From Methylopila sp. M107 (GTDB lineage: Bacteria; Pseudomonadota; Alphaproteobacteria; Rhizobiales; Methylopilaceae), in the NCBI RefSeq assembly GCF_000384475.1, contig NZ_ARWB01000001.1, positions 970,022 to 1,034,021 of the forward strand: a DNA stretch of 64,000 nucleotides, read 5' to 3'. This document shows positions 54,250-62,674 of this stretch, one piece after another. Position numbers and translations under genes: made by a program. Under the pieces are notes generated by a model that was given only the letters and a program-made list of their open reading frames with translations, did no database searches and was not told where the DNA came from. Every line of letters starts with the position of its first letter. Position 1 is the stretch's first letter.

Positions 54250-55494
54250 TCAGCCACGCGCGAACACGACCTGGCGGACGTCGATGTTGCCGGAGCGGAA
54301 ACCCGCCTCGCAATAGGCCATGTAGTATTCCCAGAGCCGCCGGAACCGTTCGTCGAAGCCGAGCGGCTGGATCGTTGGCCACGCGCCGAGGAAGCTTTCC
54401 CGCCATTTCGATAGCGTTCTGGCGTAGTCGAGCCCGAAGATTCGCTCGTCCGTGATCTTGAGCCCGGCCGCGGCCGCGCCGTCGCCCAGCGCGGTCGGCG
54501 AGGGCAGCATGCCGCCCGGAAAGATGTAGCGCTGGATGAAGTCGGTCTCGCGCCGGTAGGAGTCGAAGAACCGGTCCTGGATCGTGATGACCTGAATCCC
54601 GGCGGCGCCCCCCGGCTTCAGCCGGTCGCGCAGCTGGCCGAAGAAGGCCGGCCACCATTTCTCGCCGACCGCCTCGAACATCTCGATCGAGGCGATGCGG
54701 TCGTAGCTGCCGCGCTCGTCGCGATAGTCCTGAAGCTTCAGCTCGACCCTGTCGGCGAGCCCGGCCTCGAAGATGCGCTTTTGGGCGAAATCGAGCTGGG
54801 CGGGGCTGATGGTGAGCCCCGTCACCCGCGCGCCGACCTCCTTCGCCGCGAACTCGGCGAAACCGCCCCAGCCGCAGCCGATCTCGAGCACATGCTCGCC
54901 CGTCCGAAGCCCCGTCGCCCGAGCGAGAGCCCTGTACTTCTCCTCCTGCGCCGACTGGAGGTCGTCCGTCGCGGCCGAGAACAGCGCGGACGAGTAGGTC
55001 ATCGAGGGGTCGAGCCATTTTTCGTAGAACGCGTTGCCGAGGTCGTAATGCGCCTCGATGTTGCGGCGCGCGCCGGCCTTGGTGTTCCGCCGCATCCAAT
55101 GGCGCAGATTCTGGAGGGCGCGGAAGAGCGGCTTGGCCAGCAAATAGGCGCTGGTGTGCTCTGCGTTGACGCAGAACAGCTCGAGAAAAGACGGCAGATC
55201 CGGACTGGTCCAGTCGCCGGTCAGGAACCCGTCGGCGACGCCGATGTCGCCGTCGCGCAGAATGCGGCGGGCGAAGCGGTGGTCGTTCACGATCAGGGTC
55301 GCGGCCGGGCCGGGCGTCGCGCCGCGGAACACGAGGCTCCGCCCGTCGGGGAGCGTCACGGTTAGCTGGCCGATCGCGATGCGCGCCGCGACCTGAAGCG
55401 CGAGCTTGACCTCGAACGGCAGTCCGGACGTCGCGCGGGTGATCGTGTCGGGCGTCACGAAGAGCGGGGAGGGATTGAGATCGAGAGCTGTCAT
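54250..55494 (-). CDS. cyclopropane-fatty-acid-synthase-like SAM methyltransferase
   Basis: A 414-residue SAM-dependent enzyme of the cyclopropane fatty acid synthase family. Motif I is VLEIGCGWGGFAEFAAKEVG and the later conserved 'FIQRYIFPGGMLPS' is present. It may methylate or cyclopropanate unsaturated acyl chains of membrane phospholipids. It is the last gene of a four-gene operon with photolyase, flavoprotein and DUF1365 (all with 4-base overlaps), a set seen in the RpoE/ChrR response; in Rhodobacter a methyltransferase of this family helps make methylated furan fatty acids, if my recollection is right. Starts at ATG 55494. Confidence 0.85.
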   Translation of the reverse strand: MTALDLNPSPLFVTPDTITRATSGLPFEVKLALQVAARIAIGQLTVTLPDGRSLVFRGATPGPAATLIVNDHRFARRILRDGDIGVADGFLTGDWTSPDLPSFLELFCVNAEHTSAYLLAKPLFRALQNLRHWMRRNTKAGARRNIEAHYDLGNAFYEKWLDPSMTYSSALFSAATDDLQSAQEEKYRALARATGLRTGEHVLEIGCGWGGFAEFAAKEVGARVTGLTISPAQLDFAQKRIFEAGLADRVELKLQDYRDERGSYDRIASIEMFEAVGEKWWPAFFGQLRDRLKPGGAAGIQVITIQDRFFDSYRRETDFIQRYIFPGGMLPSPTALGDGAAAAGLKITDERIFGLDYARTLSKWRESFLGAWPTIQPLGFDERFRRLWEYYMAYCEAGFRSGNIDVRQVVFARG

Positions 55495-56489
55495 CGCGCG
55501 GAGGCCGCCTCGGTTCGGTTTTTGGACGGCGCCGACTGCCGCATCGCCGGCCGGCCGTGGCGGATCGGTCCGGGCGCGTCGACGCTTGTCTGCGCGGTCG
55601 GCGCCGGCGGATGATCAGCAAGACGTATGCCTTTGACCCACAGCCGCAACGCTTCCCAGTGGATGGCCGCCATGACCTTGAGGGTCATCAGCGGAAAGCC
55701 GGCGCAGAGCTTCAGGACCGAGGCGCTCGTCAGCGCTTGGCGCTCGCCCGCGAAGGTCGCGGACAGGATCGGGCCCTCCGCATCGCTTTCGAGGATTCTG
55801 AGCCGCACGCTCTCGCCCGGCGGCCGCAGCCGGAACGCATAGGCCATCTCCATGTCGAGGAACGGCGAGACATACATCAGCTTGTCGCGCGACTGCCGCA
55901 GGCCCGCGAGCCCGAGTTCGCCGTCGCGCACCGGGGCCACATAGGCGTGGCGCTCGTGAAAGGTGTTGGTGACCTCATAAACCACGGCCTTGAGCGCGTC
56001 GTCCGCGCCGTAGCACCAGTAGGTCGCGAGCGGGTTGAAGACGTAGCCGAGCAGGCGCGGATAGCAGAGCAGCAGGACGCGCCCGCCATCGAGGTCGACG
56101 CCGGCGCGATCGAGCGCCGCGCGAATTTGGGCCGACAGCGCTCCGTCGCCCGACCCGTGATCGCTCTCGCGAAAGCTCAAAAGGTTGAAGCGGCCGACAG
56201 AGAACAGACGCGACATGCGTCCGGCTTCGCCGAGCCGGTCGAGATCGATCAGCAGCGAGAACACGGAGTAGGCGAAGCGATGCGGCTTCGGCTTCAGCCG
56301 GGCGTGCATCACCTTGCCGACATAGAGCGAAGCGGCAGAAGCGGGCGGCGGGAAGAGCGCAAGCTCTTGTCCCGGCCCTGAGCCGGGACCCAGACGCGCT
56401 TCGCTCTCCGAACACAGCGCTTCGGAATGAGACGCTTGCGTTTCTGGGTCCCGGCTCTGCGGCCGGGACAAGGGTGCGGGCTCGCTCAT
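55491..56489 (-). CDS. DUF1365 protein with repeat-derived N-terminus
   Basis: A 332-residue DUF1365 family protein, a family regularly linked with CFA-like methyltransferases and FAD amine oxidases. The conserved body starts at SLYVGKVMHARLKPKPHRFA (about residue 54) and includes 'NPLATYWCYGADD' and 'HERHAYVAPV'. Residues about 6-45 are encoded by palindromic repeat copy B (56366-56472), so this N-terminus is an insertion the family lacks. The frame stays open through it. The ATG at 56489 overlaps the flavoprotein stop by 4 bases; a start inside the body is possible. Function is unknown. Confidence 0.82.
   Translation of the reverse strand: MSEPAPLSRPQSRDPETQASHSEALCSESEARLGPGSGPGQELALFPPPASAASLYVGKVMHARLKPKPHRFAYSVFSLLIDLDRLGEAGRMSRLFSVGRFNLLSFRESDHGSGDGALSAQIRAALDRAGVDLDGGRVLLLCYPRLLGYVFNPLATYWCYGADDALKAVVYEVTNTFHERHAYVAPVRDGELGLAGLRQSRDKLMYVSPFLDMEMAYAFRLRPPGESVRLRILESDAEGPILSATFAGERQALTSASVLKLCAGFPLMTLKVMAAIHWEALRLWVKGIRLADHPPAPTAQTSVDAPGPIRHGRPAMRQSAPSKNRTEAASAR
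56366..56472. repeat. palindromic element, copy B, inside the DUF1365 reading frame
   Basis: About 107 bases with arms CTTGTCCCGGCCCTGAGCCG (left) and its near reverse complement at the right end (56453-56472). It belongs to the same family as copy A at 29899-30020. Its 3-base frame happens to be open across both arms, so it adds about 35 residues to the protein. Confidence 0.8.
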
Positions 56490-57805
56490 TCGGCCGCCTC
56501 GGCGTAAGGCGCAGCCGCGCCGAGACCCCGCCCGCCGAGCATCTGCGCGACGCGCAAGCCCGATTGAAGCCCGTCCTCGTGAAACCCGTAGCCCGTCCAG
56601 GCGCCGGCGTAGAAGGTGCGGTTCTCGCCCTGGATCGACTGGAGCCTGCGCTGCGCGGCAAGGGCTGCGGAATCGAACTGCGGATGCGCGTAGGAGAACC
56701 TGCGGAAGATGGTCTCGGGCGCGGGCTCGAAGGGCGGGTTCAGCGTGATGAACAGCGGCCTTGCGTCGTCGATCCCTTGCAGCGCGTTCATCCAGTAGGT
56801 GACGGCGACGTCGCGGCCGGCGGCCTCCGGGTCGCGGCGGGAGCCGAGATAGTTCCACGCCGACCAGACGGCCTTGCGCTTCGGCATCAGCCGCGCGTCG
56901 CGGTGAAGCACGACGTCGTTCGGGCGGTAGACGACCGCGGACAGGATCTCGCGCTCGGCGGCCGTCGGAGCGGCGAGCGCCGCGAGGCTCTCGTCGGTGT
57001 GGCTGGCGAGGATCACATAGTCGAACCGGTCTTCCGCGCCGGTCGTGTCCCTGACGGTCACGCCGCTCTCGTCGCGGCGGATCTCGCCGACCGGCGTCGC
57101 GGGCCGGTAGTCGCCGGTGAAGCGCGACAGGATGTTCTGCACGTAGGAGCGGCTGCCGCCCTCGACAGTGCGCCAGACCGGGCGGTCGAGATCGATGAGC
57201 TTGTGATTGTCGAAGAAGGCGACAAAGCTTTCGGCTGGAAAATCGAGCACATGAACCGCCGGCGTCGACCAGATCGCGGCCGCCATCGGGATCAGATAGT
57301 CGTCGCGGAAGCGGCGCGACAGGCCATGCCGGTCGAGCCATGCGCCGAGGCTGAGGCCCGTCAGCACGCCGGCCGCCCGGTCCGCCCGGCAGAGCCGGTT
57401 GAACCGCAGCACCTCGCGCAACATCCAGAGGTACGACACCGCGACCATGTTGCGGCGCTGCGCGAACAGGGTGCCGATCGTCTTGCCGGACCATTCGAAC
57501 GCGCCGCCGTCGAGCGACAGGCCGAAACTCATCGCGCTCGGCTTCGTGGCGACGCCGAGTTCCGAAAACAGCGTCGTCAGGCCGGGATAGTTCAGCTCGT
57601 TGTAGACGATGAAGCCGGTGTCGACCGCGACCTGCGCGCCGTCATAGTCGATGTCGACCGTGTGCGAATGGCCGCCCGGCCGCGCCTCCTTCTCGTAGAG
57701 CACGACGTCATGGACGCCGCACAGCGCCCACGCGGCGGCGAGCCCGGAGATGCCGGACCCGATCACCGCGACCCGGCGTCGCCTCCCGTCGAACGGCGCG
57801 TTCAT
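56486..57805 (-). CDS. FAD-dependent amine-oxidase-type flavoprotein
   Basis: A 439-residue FAD/NAD(P)-binding oxidoreductase. The dinucleotide-binding GxGxxG is AVIGSGISGLAAAWAL near residue 14, followed by 'EKEARPGGHSHT'. The C-terminal motif 'RTFYAGAWTGYGFHEDGLQSG' closes the FAD fold. It belongs to the COG2907-like group that accompanies CFA-type methyltransferases and DUF1365. In Rhodobacter a protein in a comparable place is thought to desaturate methylated acyl chains in furan fatty acid synthesis. The ATG is at 57805 and overlaps phr by 4 bases. Confidence 0.86.
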   Translation of the reverse strand: MNAPFDGRRRRVAVIGSGISGLAAAWALCGVHDVVLYEKEARPGGHSHTVDIDYDGAQVAVDTGFIVYNELNYPGLTTLFSELGVATKPSAMSFGLSLDGGAFEWSGKTIGTLFAQRRNMVAVSYLWMLREVLRFNRLCRADRAAGVLTGLSLGAWLDRHGLSRRFRDDYLIPMAAAIWSTPAVHVLDFPAESFVAFFDNHKLIDLDRPVWRTVEGGSRSYVQNILSRFTGDYRPATPVGEIRRDESGVTVRDTTGAEDRFDYVILASHTDESLAALAAPTAAEREILSAVVYRPNDVVLHRDARLMPKRKAVWSAWNYLGSRRDPEAAGRDVAVTYWMNALQGIDDARPLFITLNPPFEPAPETIFRRFSYAHPQFDSAALAAQRRLQSIQGENRTFYAGAWTGYGFHEDGLQSGLRVAQMLGGRGLGAAAPYAEAAE

Positions 57806-59274
57806 GAGGTTTTCGCCTTCAGCCTGTCGAAGGCGGCCAGCGCCCGGTCGCGGGCGCGTCCATGATCGACGATGGGTTTCGGATAGGTCCTGCCGAGCTC
57901 GACGCCCGCTTTGGCGAGCGTCTCGGCCGGGGCCTCCCAGGGCGCGTGGATGTCCTTCGCCGGCATCTCGGCGAGCTCCGGCACAAAGGCGCGGACATAG
58001 TCGCCCCTAGGGTCGAACTTCACGCCCTGCAGCATGGGATTGAACACGCGGAAATAGGGCGCGGCGTCCGCGCCAGAGCCCGCCACCCATTGCCAGCTCG
58101 CGGCGTTGTTGGCGGGGTCCGCGTCGACCAGCGTGTCCCAGAACCAGTCCTCGCCGTCGCGCCAGTCGATCAGCAGGTCCTTGATCAGGAACGAGGCGCA
58201 GATCATGCGGACGCGGTTGTGCATCCAGCCGGTGGTCCAGAGCTGGCGCATGCCGGCGTCGACGATCGGGAAGCCTGTCAGACCCTTGCGCCACGCCTTG
58301 CGATGCGCGGGGTTCGGCTTCTCCCACGGAAACTCGTCGAAACGCTCCTGAAAGTTCTTCGTCGCGAGGTCAGGGAAATTGAAGAGCAGGTGGTAGGAGA
58401 ACTCGCGCCAGCCGAGCTCGGAGCGGAATTTTTCGACGTCCGTCCCGGTCGCAGGCCCTTCTGTCCGCGCATGCTCCACCGCGTGCCAGAGCTGGTGCGG
58501 GCTGACCTCGCCGAAGCGGAGGTATGGCGACATGCGTGAGGTCGAGGGCTTGTCGGGGCGATCGCGGTCCGAAGCGTAGCCCTTCAGCCCGTCATCGATG
58601 AAATCGTTCAGCGCCTCGCGGGCGCCGGCCTCGCCCGGCGTCCATGCCTCGCGCATGCCCCCGGCCCAGTCGGGCTTGGACGGCTCGAGCCCGAGCGCGT
58701 CGACGCTCTCCCCGTCGATCGCCGGCCCCGCAGGGATATTGCCCCTGCCGGGCCTTGCAAGCGGCGCCCGCGGCTCGCCCCTGGCCGCCGCCGCGCGCCA
58801 AAACGGCGAATAGACCTTCAGCGGGCCGCCGGCCTTAGACTTCACCTCCCAGGGCTCGTGCAGCAGCCGGCCGTTGAAGCTGCGGGCCTCGACCCCGTCC
58901 GCCTGCAACGCGTCCTTGAGCTGCGAATCGATCTTGATCTCGGGCGCGGCGTAGCGCCGGTTCCAGACGATTTCGTCCGCGCCCGCCTCGTCCAACGCGG
59001 CGCGCACGACATCCGCGGATTTCCCGCGGCGAATCGCGAAGGGCAGGCCGATCGCGTCGCAGTCCTTCTCAAGTGACCGGAGCGACTGCGCGAGCCACCA
59101 GCGCGCCGCGCCGCCCATGGCGCGGGGGCCGCTGGTCTCCTCGTCGAGCACGTAGAGCGCGGTCACCGGCTTGCCGGATCGTATGGCGGCGTCGAGCGCA
59201 GGATTGTCGGCGAGCCTTAGATCCTCGCGAAACCAGACGAGGACGCCGGACGATTGGGGAGATTTCGAGGGCAT
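57802..59274 (-). CDS. phr: deoxyribodipyrimidine photolyase
   Basis: A 490-residue cryptochrome/photolyase protein, class I type. The N-terminal Rossmann-like domain starts VLVWFREDLRLADNPAL; the FAD-binding C-terminal part includes SRMSPYLRFGEVSPHQLW, 'GFPIVDAGMRQLWTTGWMHNR' and 'DADPANNAASWQWVAGSGADAAPYFR'. It repairs cyclobutane pyrimidine dimers with light energy. It is the first gene of the operon that continues with the flavoprotein, DUF1365 and the methyltransferase, and an ECF-type promoter motif lies 45 bases upstream of its ATG. Confidence 0.94.
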   Translation of the reverse strand: MPSKSPQSSGVLVWFREDLRLADNPALDAAIRSGKPVTALYVLDEETSGPRAMGGAARWWLAQSLRSLEKDCDAIGLPFAIRRGKSADVVRAALDEAGADEIVWNRRYAAPEIKIDSQLKDALQADGVEARSFNGRLLHEPWEVKSKAGGPLKVYSPFWRAAAARGEPRAPLARPGRGNIPAGPAIDGESVDALGLEPSKPDWAGGMREAWTPGEAGAREALNDFIDDGLKGYASDRDRPDKPSTSRMSPYLRFGEVSPHQLWHAVEHARTEGPATGTDVEKFRSELGWREFSYHLLFNFPDLATKNFQERFDEFPWEKPNPAHRKAWRKGLTGFPIVDAGMRQLWTTGWMHNRVRMICASFLIKDLLIDWRDGEDWFWDTLVDADPANNAASWQWVAGSGADAAPYFRVFNPMLQGVKFDPRGDYVRAFVPELAEMPAKDIHAPWEAPAETLAKAGVELGRTYPKPIVDHGRARDRALAAFDRLKAKTS

Positions 59275-59318
59275 GCGGCTCCGTCGGCGGCCGGTCTGGT
59301 GAACAGCTCAGTCGGCCC

Positions 59319-59348
59319 GGCTTACGGCCGGACGGCCGCGCCGGATCA
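59319..59348 (-). promoter_or_regulatory. RpoE/ECF-type promoter upstream of phr
   Basis: Read on the minus strand: TGATCC at 59343-59348 (reverse), then 18 bases, then TAAGCC at 59319-59324. This matches the RpoE promoter pattern TGATCC, 18 bases, TAAG of the Rhodobacter singlet-oxygen response. The minus-10 is 45 bases before the phr ATG, leaving a leader of about 38 bases. It sits just beyond the terminator of tRNA-Asn, so it is well placed to start a fresh transcript. Confidence 0.65.
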
Positions 59349-59384
59349 ACCGTCGACGGTGGCGAAGCTGTTCGGGGGCAAAGC

Positions 59385-59422
59385 AAAAAGGGGCCGGACG
59401 CCAAGGCGGTCCGACCCCTTTT
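59385..59422 (-). terminator. intrinsic terminator of tRNA-Asn
   Basis: A long hairpin (AAAAGGGGTCGGACCGCC read on the minus strand, with its partner GGCGTCCGGCCCCTTTTT) directly after the tRNA 3' end, followed by a T-tract on the minus strand. It separates the tRNA from the phr promoter. Confidence 0.85.
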
Positions 59423-59428
59423 CGAAAC

Positions 59429-59503
59429 TGGCTCCCCGGGCAGGATTCGAACCTGCGACAACTCGATTAACAGTCGAGGGCTCTACCGCTGAGCTACCGA
59501 GGA
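59429..59503 (-). tRNA. tRNA-Asn (anticodon GTT)
   Basis: The minus-strand sequence from 59503 down to 59429 folds as a 75-base tRNA with encoded CCA. The acceptor stem is TCCTCGG with CCGGGGA (one G-U pair), the D-arm is GCTCAGCGGTAGAGC, the anticodon loop is CTGTTAA and the T-arm is GCAGGTTCGAATCCTGC. The anticodon GTT reads AAC and AAU, so it carries Asn. CTATAG lies on the minus strand about 40 bases upstream (59547-59552) as a plausible minus-10; no clear minus-35 was found. Confidence 0.95.
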
Positions 59504-59633
59504 ATGACGCCGGCCGCGGCAACCGCGACGACCGTCAGGGGCGGCGCTATAGCAGACGCCGCCAGCGCACGCTACCCCGTTTGCGGCCGTCGCGGCGCCC
59601 TGTCGCCGCAACGTCGCAAATCGGGCGCGGCCG

Positions 59634-60197
59634 CTATTGCCTGCCGTCGGCCACGGCTCCGTCCAGCGCCGCGGCGATCTTGGTCAGCGAGGCGTCGCGA
59701 AGCTTGAGCGCCTCGGTCTCCGAGCCGGTCAGCACCTGGACCGAGAGCATTCCGCCGCGGTCGGCGTCGAAGATCGTCGCCATCGCGGCAGTGCCGCCCG
59801 CGGCGCAGCTTCCCTTGCTCTCATACTGGACGCGGCGTTCGCCGAGGCGGCGCACTTCGTAGTCTTTGAACGAGCAGCCGGAGGGCTTGGTCGATTCGTC
59901 GGTGGCGTAGCGATAGCTCGCCAGCCCCTTCTCGGGATCGGCCGTCACGGCCTTCAGATAGTCGGCGGTCGGCCGCGCCTGGCCGATGCCGACGACGCCC
60001 CGGCCGCCGCAGGCGTCGGTCTCGCAGACATAGGTGACGCCTTCCTCGCCGCTCTGCTTCTTCACCCAGCCGGGGCCGATGTCGCCGACCACCTGCTTGA
60101 CGTCGATCGGCGGAAGGTCGCCGGCGCGCTGGGCGTGGGCCGCGACGGGCAGGGCCGATATGAGCGCCGCCAGGGCGACCGCGTGGGATGTGCGCAT
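59634..60197 (-). CDS. periplasmic protein of unknown function
   Basis: A 187-residue protein with a signal peptide (residues 1-22, ends AAHAQ). It contains four Cys in two groups (YVCETDACGGRG, then GCSFKD and GSCAAGG), suggesting disulfides. The rest is beta-rich with no family I recognise. It lies 37 bases after the TraB/GumN gene and appears to end the mxa-associated operon. An invasion-associated-locus-B-like (IalB-like) small-domain origin is conceivable but not supported beyond general shape. Confidence 0.65.
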   Translation of the reverse strand: MRTSHAVALAALISALPVAAHAQRAGDLPPIDVKQVVGDIGPGWVKKQSGEEGVTYVCETDACGGRGVVGIGQARPTADYLKAVTADPEKGLASYRYATDESTKPSGCSFKDYEVRRLGERRVQYESKGSCAAGGTAAMATIFDADRGGMLSVQVLTGSETEALKLRDASLTKIAAALDGAVADGRQ

Positions 60198-60234
60198 TGC
60201 AAGTCTCCGTTTTCTTTGTGTTTTCGCGCGTTCT

Positions 60235-61227
60235 TCAGAGGACGCTTTCGACTGTGAAACCCAAGGCCCGGAACCGCTCGACGAGTCCGTCGGGGCCGGG
60301 AAGGTGCATGGCGCCGACCGCCACGAAGACGCCGCCCTGGTCGAGCGCGTCGCGCGAGCGCTGCTCCATCCGCTCGTTGCGGCCGGCGAGCACGGCTTCG
60401 AAATAGTCGAGCTCGGTCCGCATTCGCGGTCCGCCGAGATCCAAGTCGCGGAGCGCGGCCGACAGGAAGCCGATGCGGCGGTCGCGATAGAGGTTGATGA
60501 CGGTTTCGATGAAATCCGAGAAGCCGGGCCCGAGCCGCGCGGTGTCGATCAGCACGCGGGCGGCGAGCTCCGGCGGCACGGCGGCGAGCGTCTCCATCTG
60601 CTCGTCGGCGTCCTCCAGCCCCGACACACGCCTGCCGGCCGCGCGGGCCGCCTCGATGACCATGCGGTCGACATTGAGCGCGCCGGTGTCGACCCGGGCG
60701 ATCTCGCAGGTCGGGGTGGTCGCGAGCATCGCGAGGAACCAAGGCTCGAGCCTGCGCGCCGCCATCTCGGGCACACCGCGCGCCGCCATCAGGTTCATCA
60801 CCGCGACACGGTCCTGCGGCGGCAGCAGGCCGAGCGTCCGCCCCTGCGGACGGAACGCCATCTGGCTCGCGAGCTTCAGCGCCTTGCCGGCCTCGTCCGG
60901 ATCGGCGCTATCCCGCGGCTCGACCAGAACGAGCCTGGCGTTCGAGATCGCGTCGAGCGCCTCGGCGGGCAGGGGCGCAAGCCTGGGGTCGGACAGGTGG
61001 ATGGTGCCGAACAGATGCGATTCCGCGCGACCGTCCTTCGACAGGCGCCACAGCAACCCTTCCGCGTTCGGCGTCTTGCGGCCGGCGGCCTCGAACGCCG
61101 CGAAACGGGCCGGTTCCTCGTCGCGCAGCCGGCCGACGAGGTCTGTGCCGCCGCTGCAGGCGAGCGCCGGCGCGATCGTGGCCGCGACCAGCGCGAGGGC
61201 CATCGCGGCGCGGCGGACGGCGGTCAC
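60235..61227 (-). CDS. TraB/GumN family protein
   Basis: A 330-residue secreted protein of the TraB/GumN family. The signal peptide is followed by a lone Cys (PALACSGG), so it may be a lipoprotein. Family motifs are SHLFGTIHLSDPRL near residue 71 and GAMHLPGPDGLVERF near the C-terminus, where His/Glu pairs are conserved; some members act as metalloproteases or bind metals. It overlaps the beta-propeller gene by 4 bases (GTGA), so it is translated in the mxaK-L-D unit. Confidence 0.85.
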   Translation of the reverse strand: MTAVRRAAMALALVAATIAPALACSGGTDLVGRLRDEEPARFAAFEAAGRKTPNAEGLLWRLSKDGRAESHLFGTIHLSDPRLAPLPAEALDAISNARLVLVEPRDSADPDEAGKALKLASQMAFRPQGRTLGLLPPQDRVAVMNLMAARGVPEMAARRLEPWFLAMLATTPTCEIARVDTGALNVDRMVIEAARAAGRRVSGLEDADEQMETLAAVPPELAARVLIDTARLGPGFSDFIETVINLYRDRRIGFLSAALRDLDLGGPRMRTELDYFEAVLAGRNERMEQRSRDALDQGGVFVAVGAMHLPGPDGLVERFRALGFTVESVL

Positions 61228-62162
61228 GGGGCGAGCACCAGCAGATTGCGCGGGCCGCCTGCGGCGGGAAGCGTCGCGGTGACCCTGGCCGTCTCGATAT
61301 CGACGAGCGAGACTGTGTCGTCGAACCAGTTCGCGACCGCGACAGTGCGGCCGTCCGCGCCGATCGCGACGCCTTCCGGATAGCTCCCGACCTTCACACG
61401 GGCGGTGACCTCAAGCGTCTCTGCGTCGACCAGCGCGAGCGCATTGTCGTGCTGGAGCGTGACTGCAAGCCGCTTGCCGTCCGGCGTCACCGCGACGCCG
61501 TAGGGCATCTTGCCGACGGCGAGGCGCTTCAGCTCCTGGCCGCTGCCGACGTCAATGACGGAGAGGTCGCCGCTCTGGACGTTCGCCACATAGAGCCTGC
61601 GTCCGTCGGGCGAGAGCGCGAGCGCGAAAGGGGCCTTGCCGACCGCGAGCCGGCCTGTCTCCGCGCCCTTCTGAAGGTCGACGATGCTGACCGCGTTGTC
61701 CTCCCGCGCGGCCACGAAGGCGCGGCGGCCGTCCTTCTCGAGCACGATTCCTGCCGGCGACTTGCCGACCGCCGTCTCCGCGAGCGTCGCGCCGGTCAGC
61801 ACGTCGATCTTGATCACCACGCTGCGCGTCCAGTCGGTGACGTAGAGGTGCTCGTCGGTCGCAGCCGCTCCGAAAGGCTGGCCCTTGACCGGGAACCGCG
61901 CCGTCGTCCGCTGCGTGACGGCGTCCACGACCGTGACCCGGCCGTGGTCGGGGTCGGTGACGTAAAGCGTGCGGCCGTCCGGCCCGACCGCGACGCCGGC
62001 CGGCAGGTCGCCGACCTGAATCTCCGCGGGCTTGTCCTCCCCGAGCGGCAACAGCCGCAGCACGCCGCCGGTCTGGCCGACGACCGCGACCACGGGAGCG
62101 TCAGCTTCAGCCGGCGTCGTGGCGGCGAGGGTCGCCGCGAGCAGGAGCGCGAAAACCCTCAC
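61224..62162 (-). CDS. YVTN-type beta-propeller periplasmic protein
   Basis: A 312-residue protein with a signal peptide (residues 1-21) and about seven blades of the YVTN/YncE repeat, such as GVAVGPDGRTLYVTDPDHG, LALSPDGRRLYVANVQSG and VAIGADGRTVAVANWFDD. It is probably a seven-bladed propeller that binds a protein or cofactor in the periplasm. It follows the mxaD-like gene with a 4-base overlap and so could be the organism's mxaE-like accessory protein; that link is positional only. The GTG/ATG start is at 62162. Confidence 0.82.
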   Translation of the reverse strand: MRVFALLLAATLAATTPAEADAPVVAVVGQTGGVLRLLPLGEDKPAEIQVGDLPAGVAVGPDGRTLYVTDPDHGRVTVVDAVTQRTTARFPVKGQPFGAAATDEHLYVTDWTRSVVIKIDVLTGATLAETAVGKSPAGIVLEKDGRRAFVAAREDNAVSIVDLQKGAETGRLAVGKAPFALALSPDGRRLYVANVQSGDLSVIDVGSGQELKRLAVGKMPYGVAVTPDGKRLAVTLQHDNALALVDAETLEVTARVKVGSYPEGVAIGADGRTVAVANWFDDTVSLVDIETARVTATLPAAGGPRNLLVLAP

Positions 62163-62674
62163 CCCTGACCCTCGGCCTTCTTCTTGAGGCCTTCGAGGCC
62201 CGCCTTGAAGTGGTCCGACAGCGCCTTGACGGCCGAGGCGTCGTCCTTGCCCTCCGGCGGTTCGTTGGAGGTGTCGAGCCGGTAGCCGCGGCCCTGCCAG
62301 ACCACTTCCGAGCCGCCGTCCTTGACCTTGACCGTGATAGTCGCGGAATAGGAACTGGTCGGGAAAGCCTCGCTCCCCTCGTTCGACAGGCGATAGCCGA
62401 GCGTCATCGAGGCGTCGTCGTTCTCATCCTGGCTTTCGACGAGCTCTGCGCCGCCCTTCACCTTGAGGGTGCGCTCGCCCTCCTTCGCCTCGACGCTTTC
62501 GACCGACGGGTGCCAGGCCTTGATCTCCCCGAAGTTCTTGACCAGAGCCCAGACCTTCGCCGGCTCGGCCTTGATCTCGATCTTCTCCTCGACCTTTTGC
62601 GGCGTCGGGCCGTGCGCCAGCGCCGCAAACGGCGTGAGCACGCAGAAGGCGGCGGCGAGTATCAGGGGACGCAT
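62159..62674 (-). CDS. mxaD: MxaD-like periplasmic SRPBCC protein
   Basis: A 171-residue SRPBCC-superfamily protein with a signal peptide (residues 1-20) and the sequence HGPTPQKVEEKIEIKAEPAKVWALV typical of MxaD. MxaD helps electron transfer between methanol dehydrogenase and its cytochrome cL in the periplasm. The fold signs are KVWALVKNFGEIKAWHPSV and the final helix DHFKAGLEGLKKK. It follows mxaL with a one-base overlap. The name rests on order K-L-D plus fold; other SRPBCC roles are possible. Confidence 0.78.
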   Translation of the reverse strand: MRPLILAAAFCVLTPFAALAHGPTPQKVEEKIEIKAEPAKVWALVKNFGEIKAWHPSVESVEAKEGERTLKVKGGAELVESQDENDDASMTLGYRLSNEGSEAFPTSSYSATITVKVKDGGSEVVWQGRGYRLDTSNEPPEGKDDASAVKALSDHFKAGLEGLKKKAEGQG

